From contig NZ_CANPVT010000027.1 of the NCBI RefSeq assembly GCF_947581735.1, forward strand, positions 62,001 to 126,000: a stretch of 64,000 bases of DNA. Reading direction: 5' to 3'. Below the pieces are notes generated by a model, which was not told the DNA's origin, searched no databases, and was given only the letters and a program-made list of their open reading frames with translations. Below, piece by piece: positions 8,000 through 16,614 of the stretch. The number at the start of each line of letters is the position of its first letter. Position 1 is the first letter of the stretch. A program made the translations under genes and the position numbers. Origin of the DNA: Candidatus Palauibacter soopunensis (GTDB taxonomy: Bacteria; Gemmatimonadota; Gemmatimonadetes; Palauibacterales; Palauibacteraceae).

Positions 8000-10900
8000 A
8001 TGCGCCATCACGATCCCTCGCCGTCGCTCGGGATCCTCCTTTCGATCTTCCTCGTTCCCACGCTGGCCTGTGCGGAGCCGGAACCCGTACCGGATCGGGA
8101 CGCGGCAGGCAGGCTGGTGGGCGGTTCGGCCGACGCGTCGGTGCTCGACGTGCTGGAGTGGCGGCCGATCGGCCCGTGGCGGGGCGGGAAGTCCATCGCC
8201 GGGGCCGGGCACCCAACGGAACCCGGCGTGTTCTACATGGGGAGCACGAACGGGGGCGGCGTGTGGAAAACGGACGACGCCGGGGTGAGCTGGCACAACC
8301 TCTCGGACGGGTACTTCGGGACGACGACCGTCGCTTCGCTGGCGATCTCCGAGTCGGATCCCAACGTCCTTTATGTCGGGACGGGGGACGTCTCGTTCCG
8401 CACGAACATCTCGCGCGGTGACGGCATCTATCGTTCCGACAACGCCGGACGCACGTGGCGGAACATGGGGCTGGCGGACACCCGGAACCTCTCGGCGATC
8501 GAGGTCCACCCGCGCAATCCCGGCCTTGTCTACGCCGCATCGCACGGGCACGGGTTCATCCCGGACGAGAACCGCGGCGTGTACCGCTCCCGCGACGGCG
8601 GCGAGACGTGGGAGCGCGTCCTGTACGTGGACGACGAAACCGGGGTCATCGACCTCGTCATGGACCGGAGCGCGCCCGGTACGCTCTACGCCGCGACGTG
8701 GAACGGACGGCGCTTCCCCTGGACCATCAAGGACGCGGGGCCCCGCAACGGGATCTGGAAGTCGACAGACGGCGGGGACTCGTGGGAGGAGATCACTACC
8801 GCGCCCGGACTCCCGGCGGGCCTAAAGGGGCGGATCTCGCTCGATATCTCCCGGTCGCGGCCGAATCGGGTGTGGGCGCTGATGACCGCCGAGGGCGATG
8901 GGACGGGCGGGCTCTACACGGCGGACGCGCCCGGACAGGCGGACTGGCTTCCGTGCCGCGACTACTACTGCTCCGGCAACGGGCTCTATCGCTCCGAGGA
9001 CGGCGGCCGCAGCTGGGAGCGCGTGGCCGATAATCCGAATTTCTTCCAGCGTCCGTGGTACTACACGCACGTCGCAGCCGACCCCACCGATCCGGATGTC
9101 GTGTACGTGCTCAACACCTCGATCTGGAAGTCGACGGACGGGGGCGAGACCTTCACCGCCCTCACGACGCTCCCGCACGGCGACCACCACGCGCTCTGGA
9201 TCGACCCGACGGATTCGCGCCGCATGCTGGGCGGGGGCGACGGTGGCGCGACCGTGACGCTCAACGGGGGCCGCACCTGGTCGTCGGTCGAGAACCAGCC
9301 CACGGGCCAGATGTACAACGCCTCGGTCGATGACGACTTCCCCTACAACGTGTGCGCGCCGCAGCAGGACAACACGAGCATCTGCGTGCCCAGCCGCTCC
9401 GACGAGGGCGCGATCTGGGACTACCAGCGCTGGACGACGGCGGCGGCCGAGAACGGGGGGATCGCGGTCCATCCCGACCGGCTCGACGTGAGCTACGGGG
9501 GCGACCACCACTGGATCGCGCGCGTGGACCGCTCGACGGGCGAGCGCCGCTGGATCTCGGTCTGGGGCGAGAACTACTACGGCACGGGCGAGGACCAGCT
9601 CCGCTACCGCCAGGTGTGGGACGTCAAGCTCTTCCTCTCACCCCACGACCCCGATGTCATGTACACGGCGACCCAGTACGTCCACCGCTCGACGGACGAG
9701 GGCGAGAGCTGGGCGGACATCTCCCCCGACCTCACGCGCGCCGACGAGACCCGCTTCGAAGCGACGCCCCCCTCCGATCGTGGCGAGTTCTGGGGCCTCA
9801 CGCGCGAGAATGTGGGAATCGAGTGGTACGCCGCGATCGCGAGCATCGCCGAGTCGCCCGTGCGGGAAGGGGTGCTGTGGACAGGCTCGAACGACGGCCT
9901 CGTCTACGTCTCGACGGACGGCGGAGGAAGCTGGGAGAACGTGACGCCGCCCGACATGGAGCCCGACACCTGGGTGAGCGTGGTCGAGCCGTCGCGTCAC
10001 GATCCGGCCGCCGCCTACGTCTCTGCGAACCGGCATATGATGGGCGACGACACGCCTTCGGTGTGGGCGACCTCGGACTACGGCGCCACCTGGCGCCGCA
10101 TCGACGCGGACTTCCCCGCGCACGACTTCGTGTGGGTCGTGCGGGAGGACGACGAGCAGCCGGGACTCCTCTATGCCGGTGCGGAGTGGAGCGGCGTGTG
10201 GGTGAGCCTGGACGACGGGGAGAGCTGGCACTCGCTGCGGCTCAACCTGCCGGTCACTCCGGTGCGCGACATCAAGGTGAAGGAGGGCGACATCGTCGCG
10301 GCCACGCACGGGCGCGCGCACTGGGTCCTCGACGACATCTCGCCGTTGCGGCAGCTCGCGGCGGCGGGCGTAGCGCTGAGGAGCGGAGGAGGAGGACCGG
10401 GCGCGGACGACGGCGTGCGCCTGTTCACGCCGCGGCCCACGATCCGGTTCCGCGAGATGGTTACGCGCGCCACGTTCGGCGGCCTCTGGATGCCCAACCC
10501 GCCGAGCGGCGTCGTCTTCCGCTACTACCTGCCCCGCGCCCCCGAGGGCGAGGTCCGGCTGTCGATCCACGAGGCGGGCGACGACGGGGCCGCCGGGGCG
10601 GAGATCCGCACCTTCTCGAGCCTGGGTGCCGCCCCCGAGCCGGGGCCGGATCTCATCGACCCGGCGGACCTCGTGGAGCCGGGGCTCCCCGCCGAGGCCG
10701 GGGCGAACGCCTTCGAGTGGGACATGCGTTATCCGGAACCCGTCGACTGGGTCCCGAAGACGCTCTACCGCCATCGAGATCCGTACGGGCCGCTGGCGCC
10801 GCCCGGCCGCTACGAAGCGCGGCTGACGGTGGACGGCGAGACGTTCGCGGCCCCCTTCGAGATCGTGCCGGACCCGCGCGTGGCGACGCCGCAGGCCGAG

Positions 10901-11347
10901 TTCGACGAGCAGTTCGGGTTCCTGATGGCGATCCGGGAGAAGATCGGCGAGAACCACCGGGCGGTGGCGCGCATCCACAACCTGCGACGGAGGATCGTGG
11001 AGGCGATCGAGGACGCCGCGGGGACGGAGGGCGCCACGGACATCGCGCGCGCGGGGGCCGAACTCGACGCCCGGCTGTGGGAGATCGAGGACCATCTGCG
11101 CCAGTTCCGGCCCTCGCGGGAGCATCGTGCCAAGCAGGAACTCATCAACTGGCCGGTCCGTCTCGACGACAAGTTCGCGAAGCTGCTCGAACACGCCGAA
11201 GCCTCGGACGCGGCCCCGACCTCGCGCGACCGCATGCTGTTCGACGACCTCTCGGAACGTCAGGAGGAGCAGATCGAGGAACTCGGTTTCGTCGAGGAAG
11301 GCGAAGCCGCCCGCTTCTTCGACGCCGCCGAACGCGGAGGCGCATGA
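8000..11347 (+). CDS. BNR-repeat/sortilin-type beta-propeller lipoprotein
   Basis: A very long (about 1115 residues) exported protein of the VPS10/sortilin-like, 'glycosyl hydrolase' BNR family common in Gemmatimonadota and Bacteroidota. The leader ends in lipobox TLAC (about residue 25). Repeated S/T-x-D-x-G-x-[ST]-W motifs mark propeller blades: KTDDAGVSW, RSDNAGRTW, RSRDGGETW, KSTDGGDSW, RSEDGGRSW, KSTDGGETF, STDGGGSW, SLDDGESW. The last ~250 residues form a non-propeller C-terminal domain with a helical end. The ATG at 8000 has GGGAGG five bases before it; ATG 7997 is directly adjacent. The function is unproven; annotation as a glycosidase is not supported by visible catalytic residues, and carbohydrate or protein binding is equally possible. 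Confidence 0.85.
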   Translation: MRHHDPSPSLGILLSIFLVPTLACAEPEPVPDRDAAGRLVGGSADASVLDVLEWRPIGPWRGGKSIAGAGHPTEPGVFYMGSTNGGGVWKTDDAGVSWHNLSDGYFGTTTVASLAISESDPNVLYVGTGDVSFRTNISRGDGIYRSDNAGRTWRNMGLADTRNLSAIEVHPRNPGLVYAASHGHGFIPDENRGVYRSRDGGETWERVLYVDDETGVIDLVMDRSAPGTLYAATWNGRRFPWTIKDAGPRNGIWKSTDGGDSWEEITTAPGLPAGLKGRISLDISRSRPNRVWALMTAEGDGTGGLYTADAPGQADWLPCRDYYCSGNGLYRSEDGGRSWERVADNPNFFQRPWYYTHVAADPTDPDVVYVLNTSIWKSTDGGETFTALTTLPHGDHHALWIDPTDSRRMLGGGDGGATVTLNGGRTWSSVENQPTGQMYNASVDDDFPYNVCAPQQDNTSICVPSRSDEGAIWDYQRWTTAAAENGGIAVHPDRLDVSYGGDHHWIARVDRSTGERRWISVWGENYYGTGEDQLRYRQVWDVKLFLSPHDPDVMYTATQYVHRSTDEGESWADISPDLTRADETRFEATPPSDRGEFWGLTRENVGIEWYAAIASIAESPVREGVLWTGSNDGLVYVSTDGGGSWENVTPPDMEPDTWVSVVEPSRHDPAAAYVSANRHMMGDDTPSVWATSDYGATWRRIDADFPAHDFVWVVREDDEQPGLLYAGAEWSGVWVSLDDGESWHSLRLNLPVTPVRDIKVKEGDIVAATHGRAHWVLDDISPLRQLAAAGVALRSGGGGPGADDGVRLFTPRPTIRFREMVTRATFGGLWMPNPPSGVVFRYYLPRAPEGEVRLSIHEAGDDGAAGAEIRTFSSLGAAPEPGPDLIDPADLVEPGLPAEAGANAFEWDMRYPEPVDWVPKTLYRHRDPYGPLAPPGRYEARLTVDGETFAAPFEIVPDPRVATPQAEFDEQFGFLMAIREKIGENHRAVARIHNLRRRIVEAIEDAAGTEGATDIARAGAELDARLWEIEDHLRQFRPSREHRAKQELINWPVRLDDKFAKLLEHAEASDAAPTSRDRMLFDDLSERQEEQIEELGFVEEGEAARFFDAAERGGA

Positions 11348-11375
11348 AGTGTCTGGCGACCAGCGTCGGCGGCGG

Positions 11376-12773
11376 CTAGCGTCGCCAGACGCCGACGCCG
11401 TTCTCGTAGTGGATCTCGGTGCCGTAGGGACGCGACAGCTCCGCGAGGTGCTCGATGATCCTGCGGCCCAGTTCCTCCGGCGCGATCCGCGGCGTCCCCC
11501 GCCGCCCGCGTGGCGCCTTCCAGCTGAGTTCGATCGGGTGGAAGATGATCTCGACCACCTCTTCGCCCTCGAAGGTCGCGACCGGGACCACGCTCTCGTA
11601 CCACTCGGACCCGATGGGGAAGCCCGTCGTGGGGTTCCCGTCCTCGTCCACCTGGAAGCGCGTGTCGTAGATCTCCGACGCGAGCCGGTCGAGGGGGATC
11701 CCGTAGCGGTCGCGCTGATCGGAGGGCATGGGGTCGATCGTCTCGTTCTGGAAGATGAAGTTCGCCAGCGAGTAGAAGATCGGCCGACCCTTGTAGATCT
11801 CGACGCCGCGGAGCTGATGCGGCCCGTGGATGATGAACGTGTTCGCCCCCGCGTCGATCGTCTGCCGCGCGAACTCCTCCATCCACGCCGGCGCCGTCAC
11901 GAAGGCGTTGCCGGGCTCGTGCGAATGGCTGTTCACGACGACGTAGTCGGCCTGATCCGTCGCGTTCCGCACTTCGTGGAGGACGCGCTCGCGGTCCACG
12001 TCGTTGAGCGACACGGTCGCGCGGTCCTCGTCGCCCGGAAACACGGTGGAGCCGAACACACGGACGGGCGCGTTCGGGTCGTCCGACACGTTCGCACCCT
12101 GCCGGCGCGCCACCTCCCGCAGCGCGGCCATCGTCTCCGGCGACCCCTCGTAGCGCGTGCTCAGCCGCAGCGGGTTCAGCCCCGGCCGCCCCTGCACGGT
12201 GGGCCCGGCCTTCCCGGCGCGCGACATGGGCGTGAAGGTCGACGCCATCCCGATGAGCGCGATCCGGCCCTTCGGCGTCTCCAGATACCCGGGGCGGCTG
12301 GCCCAGCCCAGGTTCTCGCCGGTCCCGGAGTGGATCAGGCCCCACTCGTCCATCAGCCGGTTCGTAAGGCGCATGCCCTCGACCCCGTAGTCCGTCGAGT
12401 GATTGTTCGCCCGGTTGTAGAGGTTGAACCCCATGTCCACGAGGTCCTTCAGCGTCTCGGGCGAGCCCACCTCGTAGTTGCCGCCGTTCTCCGCCGCCGG
12501 CCAGCCGGTGAACTCCTGCAGCCGGAACACGGATTGCTCGAGGTTCAGGAACGCGGCATCCGTCGCGCGGATGATGTTGGCGAGGTCGTGGAAGCCCGGA
12601 TCGCCGGGGTGATCGAACGGCGCCGTGCGGCGGTTCATGATCACGTCGCCGACCGCGGACAACGTCCAGCGCGTCTCGGAATCGATCGGCGAAAGGCTCT
12701 GCGCATGGGCGTCGGACCAGCCCGCCGGCGCGAGGACGGCGAAGCAGAGGGCCAGGAGAGCGGGGCGGCGCAT
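11376..12773 (-). CDS. CapA-family metallophosphatase-like exported protein
   Basis: A 465-residue protein with a signal peptide (about residues 1-24, ending SDAHA) and the CapA/PgsA calcineurin-like fold. Visible motifs are SAVGDVIMNRR near residue 40, FLNLEQSVF, NRANNHSTDYG, VVNSHSHEPGN and IIHGPHQLRGVEIYKGRPI. CapA proteins take part in poly-gamma-glutamate or capsule assembly, but many environmental members are uncharacterised. The ATG at 12773 has a strong AAGGAGG site; an ATG ten codons upstream (12803) overlaps the preceding gene's stop in ATGA fashion and is a real alternative. It is the last gene of the minus-strand chain that starts at 18344. Confidence 0.85.
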   Translation of the reverse strand: MRRPALLALCFAVLAPAGWSDAHAQSLSPIDSETRWTLSAVGDVIMNRRTAPFDHPGDPGFHDLANIIRATDAAFLNLEQSVFRLQEFTGWPAAENGGNYEVGSPETLKDLVDMGFNLYNRANNHSTDYGVEGMRLTNRLMDEWGLIHSGTGENLGWASRPGYLETPKGRIALIGMASTFTPMSRAGKAGPTVQGRPGLNPLRLSTRYEGSPETMAALREVARRQGANVSDDPNAPVRVFGSTVFPGDEDRATVSLNDVDRERVLHEVRNATDQADYVVVNSHSHEPGNAFVTAPAWMEEFARQTIDAGANTFIIHGPHQLRGVEIYKGRPIFYSLANFIFQNETIDPMPSDQRDRYGIPLDRLASEIYDTRFQVDEDGNPTTGFPIGSEWYESVVPVATFEGEEVVEIIFHPIELSWKAPRGRRGTPRIAPEELGRRIIEHLAELSRPYGTEIHYENGVGVWRR

Positions 12774-12799
12774 GGGGTCCTCCTTGTGACGGAATCCTG

Positions 12800-14929
12800 T
12801 CATTCGGGAAATGCGGCGGTCGCGGCGCGGGCGCGGTCGAGGAGGGCCTGGTAGCGGGCGTCCGCCTCTTGCACGCGCGGTTCGAGTTGGAGGCGCTGCT
12901 CGTCCCAGTGCTCCTCGAGGAGGCGGGTCGTCTCCCAGTATTCGAGGTCGCCCGCGGGCCGGATCGGCTCCGTGAGCAGTTCCTGCAGCTTGGCCCGGTG
13001 GCGGGCGACGAGGTCGGGCACGGCCTCCAGCTTCCACCACGGATCGTCCTCGACGACGACGAACACGGGGGCGCTGTGCGCCACCGTCATGTCCCGCTCC
13101 CCGTCGCGGTCGCCGAAGGCGCGGACGGCAACCCACAGGCTCTCGTCGGCCTCGATCTGCGTTCTGAGCCGCAGCCGGTCGCCGTCCCCGGATGTTTGGG
13201 TCGCGGTCGCGACGACCTCGCCGTGGACGACGAGTTCGAGCCGGTTCAGGCGATCGATGTCGGGGTTGAGGAAGGCCCTGGCCACGATCTCGAGGCTCTC
13301 CCCGCGCGCGACGCGCAGCTCGGAGCCCATCTCCCGCCCGTTCACGCGGAACTCGAGGAAGGGCCCGTTGCTCACGTAGGTGTGGCCGGAGCGGTAGGCG
13401 TTGTACCACTCGTTCGGGGCGAACGGCCCGTCCAGCTTCACGTACGTGCGCTCGACCCCCGGCAGCGTGGGCCCGAAGTACGGATAGTCTGCACCCGCGA
13501 TCGGACGGACGTTGAAGCCGAGGTTGAGGAAGCTGTACCAGATATCGTCGTACAGGCGCCCGCCCTGCAGGACCTCGATGAAGTCGACGAGGTCGAACGG
13601 CACGTCGAGCGCCAGCCCCCGCTCGCCGTTGAAGAGTTGGCCCATGTGCGCGTAGCCGGAGATCCCGCCCTGGGCGCGCGATTCCTCGAACACCCGGTGG
13701 TAGAGAAAGTAGGACTCCGGGTCCTGGCGGATGGGGCGGCGCAGGTTGTGATGGATCGTGTGTCCGCGCTGGACGGTGCGCGGGTCCTCCTGTCCGGACA
13801 CCAGCGCGTGGCCCTCGCGCACGTATTGCCCTGCCTCGCCCCACGCCGGCTGCTTGAAGTGCGTGACGGCGATGTTCCCCATCTCGAGCAGGTTCGCGAC
13901 GTGGATGTCCTCGGCGGCGACCTGCGCCCACACGGCGTCGTCCTCGGTGTGGTCGCGCGCGATGTGAACGTGGGAATCGCCGGAGTACCAGCCCTCCGCC
14001 GGTAGGTCCGCGTAGCGCTCGAGCGAGACGGTGAGATCGGTCGTCTCATCCGCGCGCACCTCGATGGTCCGCCGGTAGCCGCGGTACTCCGGACCCCGCG
14101 TCGCGACAAGTTCGTAGTTGCCGACCGGGAGGCGAGCCTCGTACTCCGCGTCGACGTAGAAGGCGAGGCGGTGCTCGGAGGGCCACCACGTGCGCGGGTT
14201 CACCCACAGGAGCCGGACCTCGTCCACGAAGCGGTGCACGAGGACGGAGCGCTCGGAGGGGAGCGGAGCGCGGCCGGTCTCGTCGTAGAGACCGAAGCGG
14301 GCCGGGATCGGACGCCCGCTCGCCGCATCCTCGACCGCCAGGCGCAGCGTGCCGTAGCCGGGCGGGACGGGCGTAGCGTGGCTCCGCACGACCTCGATGT
14401 CGCACAGGGCGATCCCCTCCGGGCCGCCGATGGCGAGGTCCGTGTCGCGGATGCCGTGCGCGGCGAACCTGGCGCGCTCGAGCGTCACGCGTGCGGTGGC
14501 GAAGGTCGAGCCGGTCTCGGGTTCGATGGTCGCCGACTCGCCGATCCCGTCGCCACCGTTGTCGTTGAACCCGACGCTGAACGGGCCCGTGAGTTCCGGC
14601 GCGTAGGTGACCACGAGGTCGACGGGCTCATCGATGTCGAACGCGAACCCGTCCTCGATGTCGAGCGCGAAGAGGGGGCCGACGACGCACGTCAGGTCGT
14701 CGATGTCGCGCGTCTGGAACGGGTTGCCGCGGCCGTACATGCCGAGTTCCGAGCGGGCGACGCCGAGCGTGCGGGCGATGTTCTCCCGCGGCCACTCGAG
14801 TTCGACGACGAAGCGGGCCTCGCTGCCGTGCGGGGGGGAAGGCGCGCCCTCCCCCGCCGGGCCGGCGGCTCCGGAGACGAGGAGGCCGGCCCCGGCCAGC
14901 AGGCCGATCCGGCGGACGCGGGCGGTCAC
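12800..14929 (-). CDS. CehA/McbA-type exported metallohydrolase
   Basis: About 709 residues with an N-terminal hydrophobic leader (RRIGLLAGAGLLVSGAAG). The middle resembles CehA/McbA hydrolases, PHP-like metalloenzymes that include carbaryl hydrolase. The metal-binding start is GWYSGDSHVHIARDHTED, followed by VANLLEMGNIAVTH, GGISGYAHMGQ and FIEVLQGG, then NVRPIAGADYPY. The N-terminal ~300 residues contain beta-sandwich-like segments (carboxypeptidase-regulatory style, LPVGNYELVATRGPEYRGY). The GTG at 14929 overlaps the upstream stop (GTGA). A second member of the same family lies at 18473-21061, flanking the amidohydrolase pair from the other side. The hydrolysed substrate is unknown. Confidence 0.82.
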   Translation of the reverse strand: MTARVRRIGLLAGAGLLVSGAAGPAGEGAPSPPHGSEARFVVELEWPRENIARTLGVARSELGMYGRGNPFQTRDIDDLTCVVGPLFALDIEDGFAFDIDEPVDLVVTYAPELTGPFSVGFNDNGGDGIGESATIEPETGSTFATARVTLERARFAAHGIRDTDLAIGGPEGIALCDIEVVRSHATPVPPGYGTLRLAVEDAASGRPIPARFGLYDETGRAPLPSERSVLVHRFVDEVRLLWVNPRTWWPSEHRLAFYVDAEYEARLPVGNYELVATRGPEYRGYRRTIEVRADETTDLTVSLERYADLPAEGWYSGDSHVHIARDHTEDDAVWAQVAAEDIHVANLLEMGNIAVTHFKQPAWGEAGQYVREGHALVSGQEDPRTVQRGHTIHHNLRRPIRQDPESYFLYHRVFEESRAQGGISGYAHMGQLFNGERGLALDVPFDLVDFIEVLQGGRLYDDIWYSFLNLGFNVRPIAGADYPYFGPTLPGVERTYVKLDGPFAPNEWYNAYRSGHTYVSNGPFLEFRVNGREMGSELRVARGESLEIVARAFLNPDIDRLNRLELVVHGEVVATATQTSGDGDRLRLRTQIEADESLWVAVRAFGDRDGERDMTVAHSAPVFVVVEDDPWWKLEAVPDLVARHRAKLQELLTEPIRPAGDLEYWETTRLLEEHWDEQRLQLEPRVQEADARYQALLDRARAATAAFPE

Positions 14930-16614
14930 CGCTCGTACACGATCCGGCCGCCCACGACGGTCAGATCGACCTCCATCGATTCCAGGCATGGGTCCTCGCA
15001 CTCCAGCACATGGTCTGTCGTCACGACGAGGTCGGCGGCCATCCCGACCTCGAGCGTCCCCTTCTCGTTCTCTTCGAAGGTGAGATGCGCGTAGGCGCTT
15101 GTCGCCGCGCGCAGTGCCTCCTCGCGCGTGATCGCCTGGGCCGGATCCAGCACGCCCGCGCTGATCGTGCCGCGCGTCGTAAAGTGGTGCAGCATCCACC
15201 ACGGGTCCCAGGGGATGACGGGGGAGTCCGTCCCCAGCGACACCGGAATCCCGGCATCGAGGTAGGCGCGCACGGGCGTGGTCCAGGCGGCGCGCTCCGC
15301 CCCCCAGTACTTCACGAGGCTCGGTGCCGCCACGTAGAGGTGGTTCTGCGCGGTCACCGAGAGGCCGAGCGCCCGCATGCGCGGGAAGTGGTCGTCCCGG
15401 GGGATGAACCCGTGTTCGATGACCCAGCGGAGGCCGTCGATCGGCGCATCGGCGTGCGCGGCCTCGTAGCCGTCGAGAACGAGGTCGATGGCCGCGTCGC
15501 CCACCGCGTGCGTCGCCACCCGCCAGCCCTGCCGGTGAAGTTCGCGGACGGTCTCGATGAAGCGCTCGGTGGGCACGGTCTGGAGGCCGTGGAAGGTGCC
15601 GCCCTCGCCCCAGGGTTCCTCGTACGGCTCGCGCATGAGGCCGCCCTCGAAGCCGCCGTCCACGCCGAGCTTCACGCCGCCGACGCGGAGCCATTCGTCG
15701 CCCTCGTCCATGGCCGGCCACGTGGCGAGGGCGTCGGCGAGCGGCGGCGCCCCGGCGCCCCGGGGGGCGCGGAGGACGTAGTTCACGCGCAGGGTGAGCC
15801 GGCCCTCGTCCCTTAGGCGCTCGATGGCCCGGTACTGCTCCGGGGGGCCGCCCGGGTAACGGATGCTGGTCAGGCCGCGGGCGTTGAGCGCGGCGTATTC
15901 CTCGGCCAGCGCGTCGAGGACGGCGGCCGGGGCGGGCGGCGCGGCCGCCGGCAGCGTCACGAGGTCCTTGGCGCGGTCGACGAGTTCGCCGTTCAGCCGC
16001 CCGTCCGGGTAGCGTCCGATGCGGCCGCCCGGCACCTCCGGCGTCGATTCGTCGACGCCCCAGCGGGCAAGCGCCGCGCTGTTCAGCACGTACTCGTGCC
16101 CGCCGCGGACGACGACGACCGGCTGCCCGGGCGCCGCGCCGTCGAGGTCGTCACGGTAGGGGAGGCGGTGCTCGGCAAGCTGCCCCTCGTGCCAGTCGCG
16201 GTTCGTGACGATCAACTCGCCGGGCGCGGTCTCGAGCGCGGCGGCGGCGATCGCGTCGATCACGTCCGCCATCGATCGCGCGCCCGTCAGGTCGACGCCG
16301 GGGCCGCCCCCGATGCCGTGGTAGTGGTTGTCGGTGAGCCCGGGGATCACGGTGCGGCCGCCCAGTTCGACGACCCGTGTGTCCGGCCCCGCGAGCGCCC
16401 GAACTTCTTCCGAAGTTCCCACCGCCGCCACGCGGCCGTCGGCGACCGCCAGTGCCTCCACCGTTCCCGGCTCCCCCATCGTGAGGATCTCCCCGTCGAC
16501 GAGGACGAGATCCGCCGCCTCCGACGGGGCCTCCGAGCAAGCCGCGAGTCCAAGCGCCGCGAACCCAAGCGCTGCCAGCGCGACCCCGGCTCGTGAAGGC
16601 AGGATCGTCGCCAT
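14926..16614 (-). CDS. YtcJ-like amidohydrolase lipoprotein
   Basis: A 562-residue amidohydrolase of the YtcJ/Amidohydro_3 group. The leader ends in a lipobox (LAACSEAP, Cys26), so it is probably membrane-anchored outside the cytoplasm. Metal ligands are seen in TDNHYHGIGGG (HxH), the THAVGDAAIDLVLDGYE segment and SLGTDSPVIPWDPW; EHGFIPRDDHFPRM also fits the family. The substrate range of this group is broad and poorly known. The ATG at 16614 shares a base with the upstream stop (TGATG); a GTG at 16617 is adjacent. It is coupled to the D-aminoacylase-like gene before it and to the CehA-like gene after it. Confidence 0.87.
   Translation of the reverse strand: MATILPSRAGVALAALGFAALGLAACSEAPSEAADLVLVDGEILTMGEPGTVEALAVADGRVAAVGTSEEVRALAGPDTRVVELGGRTVIPGLTDNHYHGIGGGPGVDLTGARSMADVIDAIAAAALETAPGELIVTNRDWHEGQLAEHRLPYRDDLDGAAPGQPVVVVRGGHEYVLNSAALARWGVDESTPEVPGGRIGRYPDGRLNGELVDRAKDLVTLPAAAPPAPAAVLDALAEEYAALNARGLTSIRYPGGPPEQYRAIERLRDEGRLTLRVNYVLRAPRGAGAPPLADALATWPAMDEGDEWLRVGGVKLGVDGGFEGGLMREPYEEPWGEGGTFHGLQTVPTERFIETVRELHRQGWRVATHAVGDAAIDLVLDGYEAAHADAPIDGLRWVIEHGFIPRDDHFPRMRALGLSVTAQNHLYVAAPSLVKYWGAERAAWTTPVRAYLDAGIPVSLGTDSPVIPWDPWWMLHHFTTRGTISAGVLDPAQAITREEALRAATSAYAHLTFEENEKGTLEVGMAADLVVTTDHVLECEDPCLESMEVDLTVVGGRIVYER

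Noticed and set aside
8000-11347. Sialidase-type glycosidase function for the BNR lipoprotein
   Set aside because: BNR motifs show the fold, but no arginine triad or other catalytic set can be identified by eye.
9352-11379. Long open frame on the plus strand inside the BNR lipoprotein gene
   Set aside because: It is a high-GC shadow in another frame, rich in Arg/Gly/Ala and without any domain, while the overlapping frame has clear BNR motifs.
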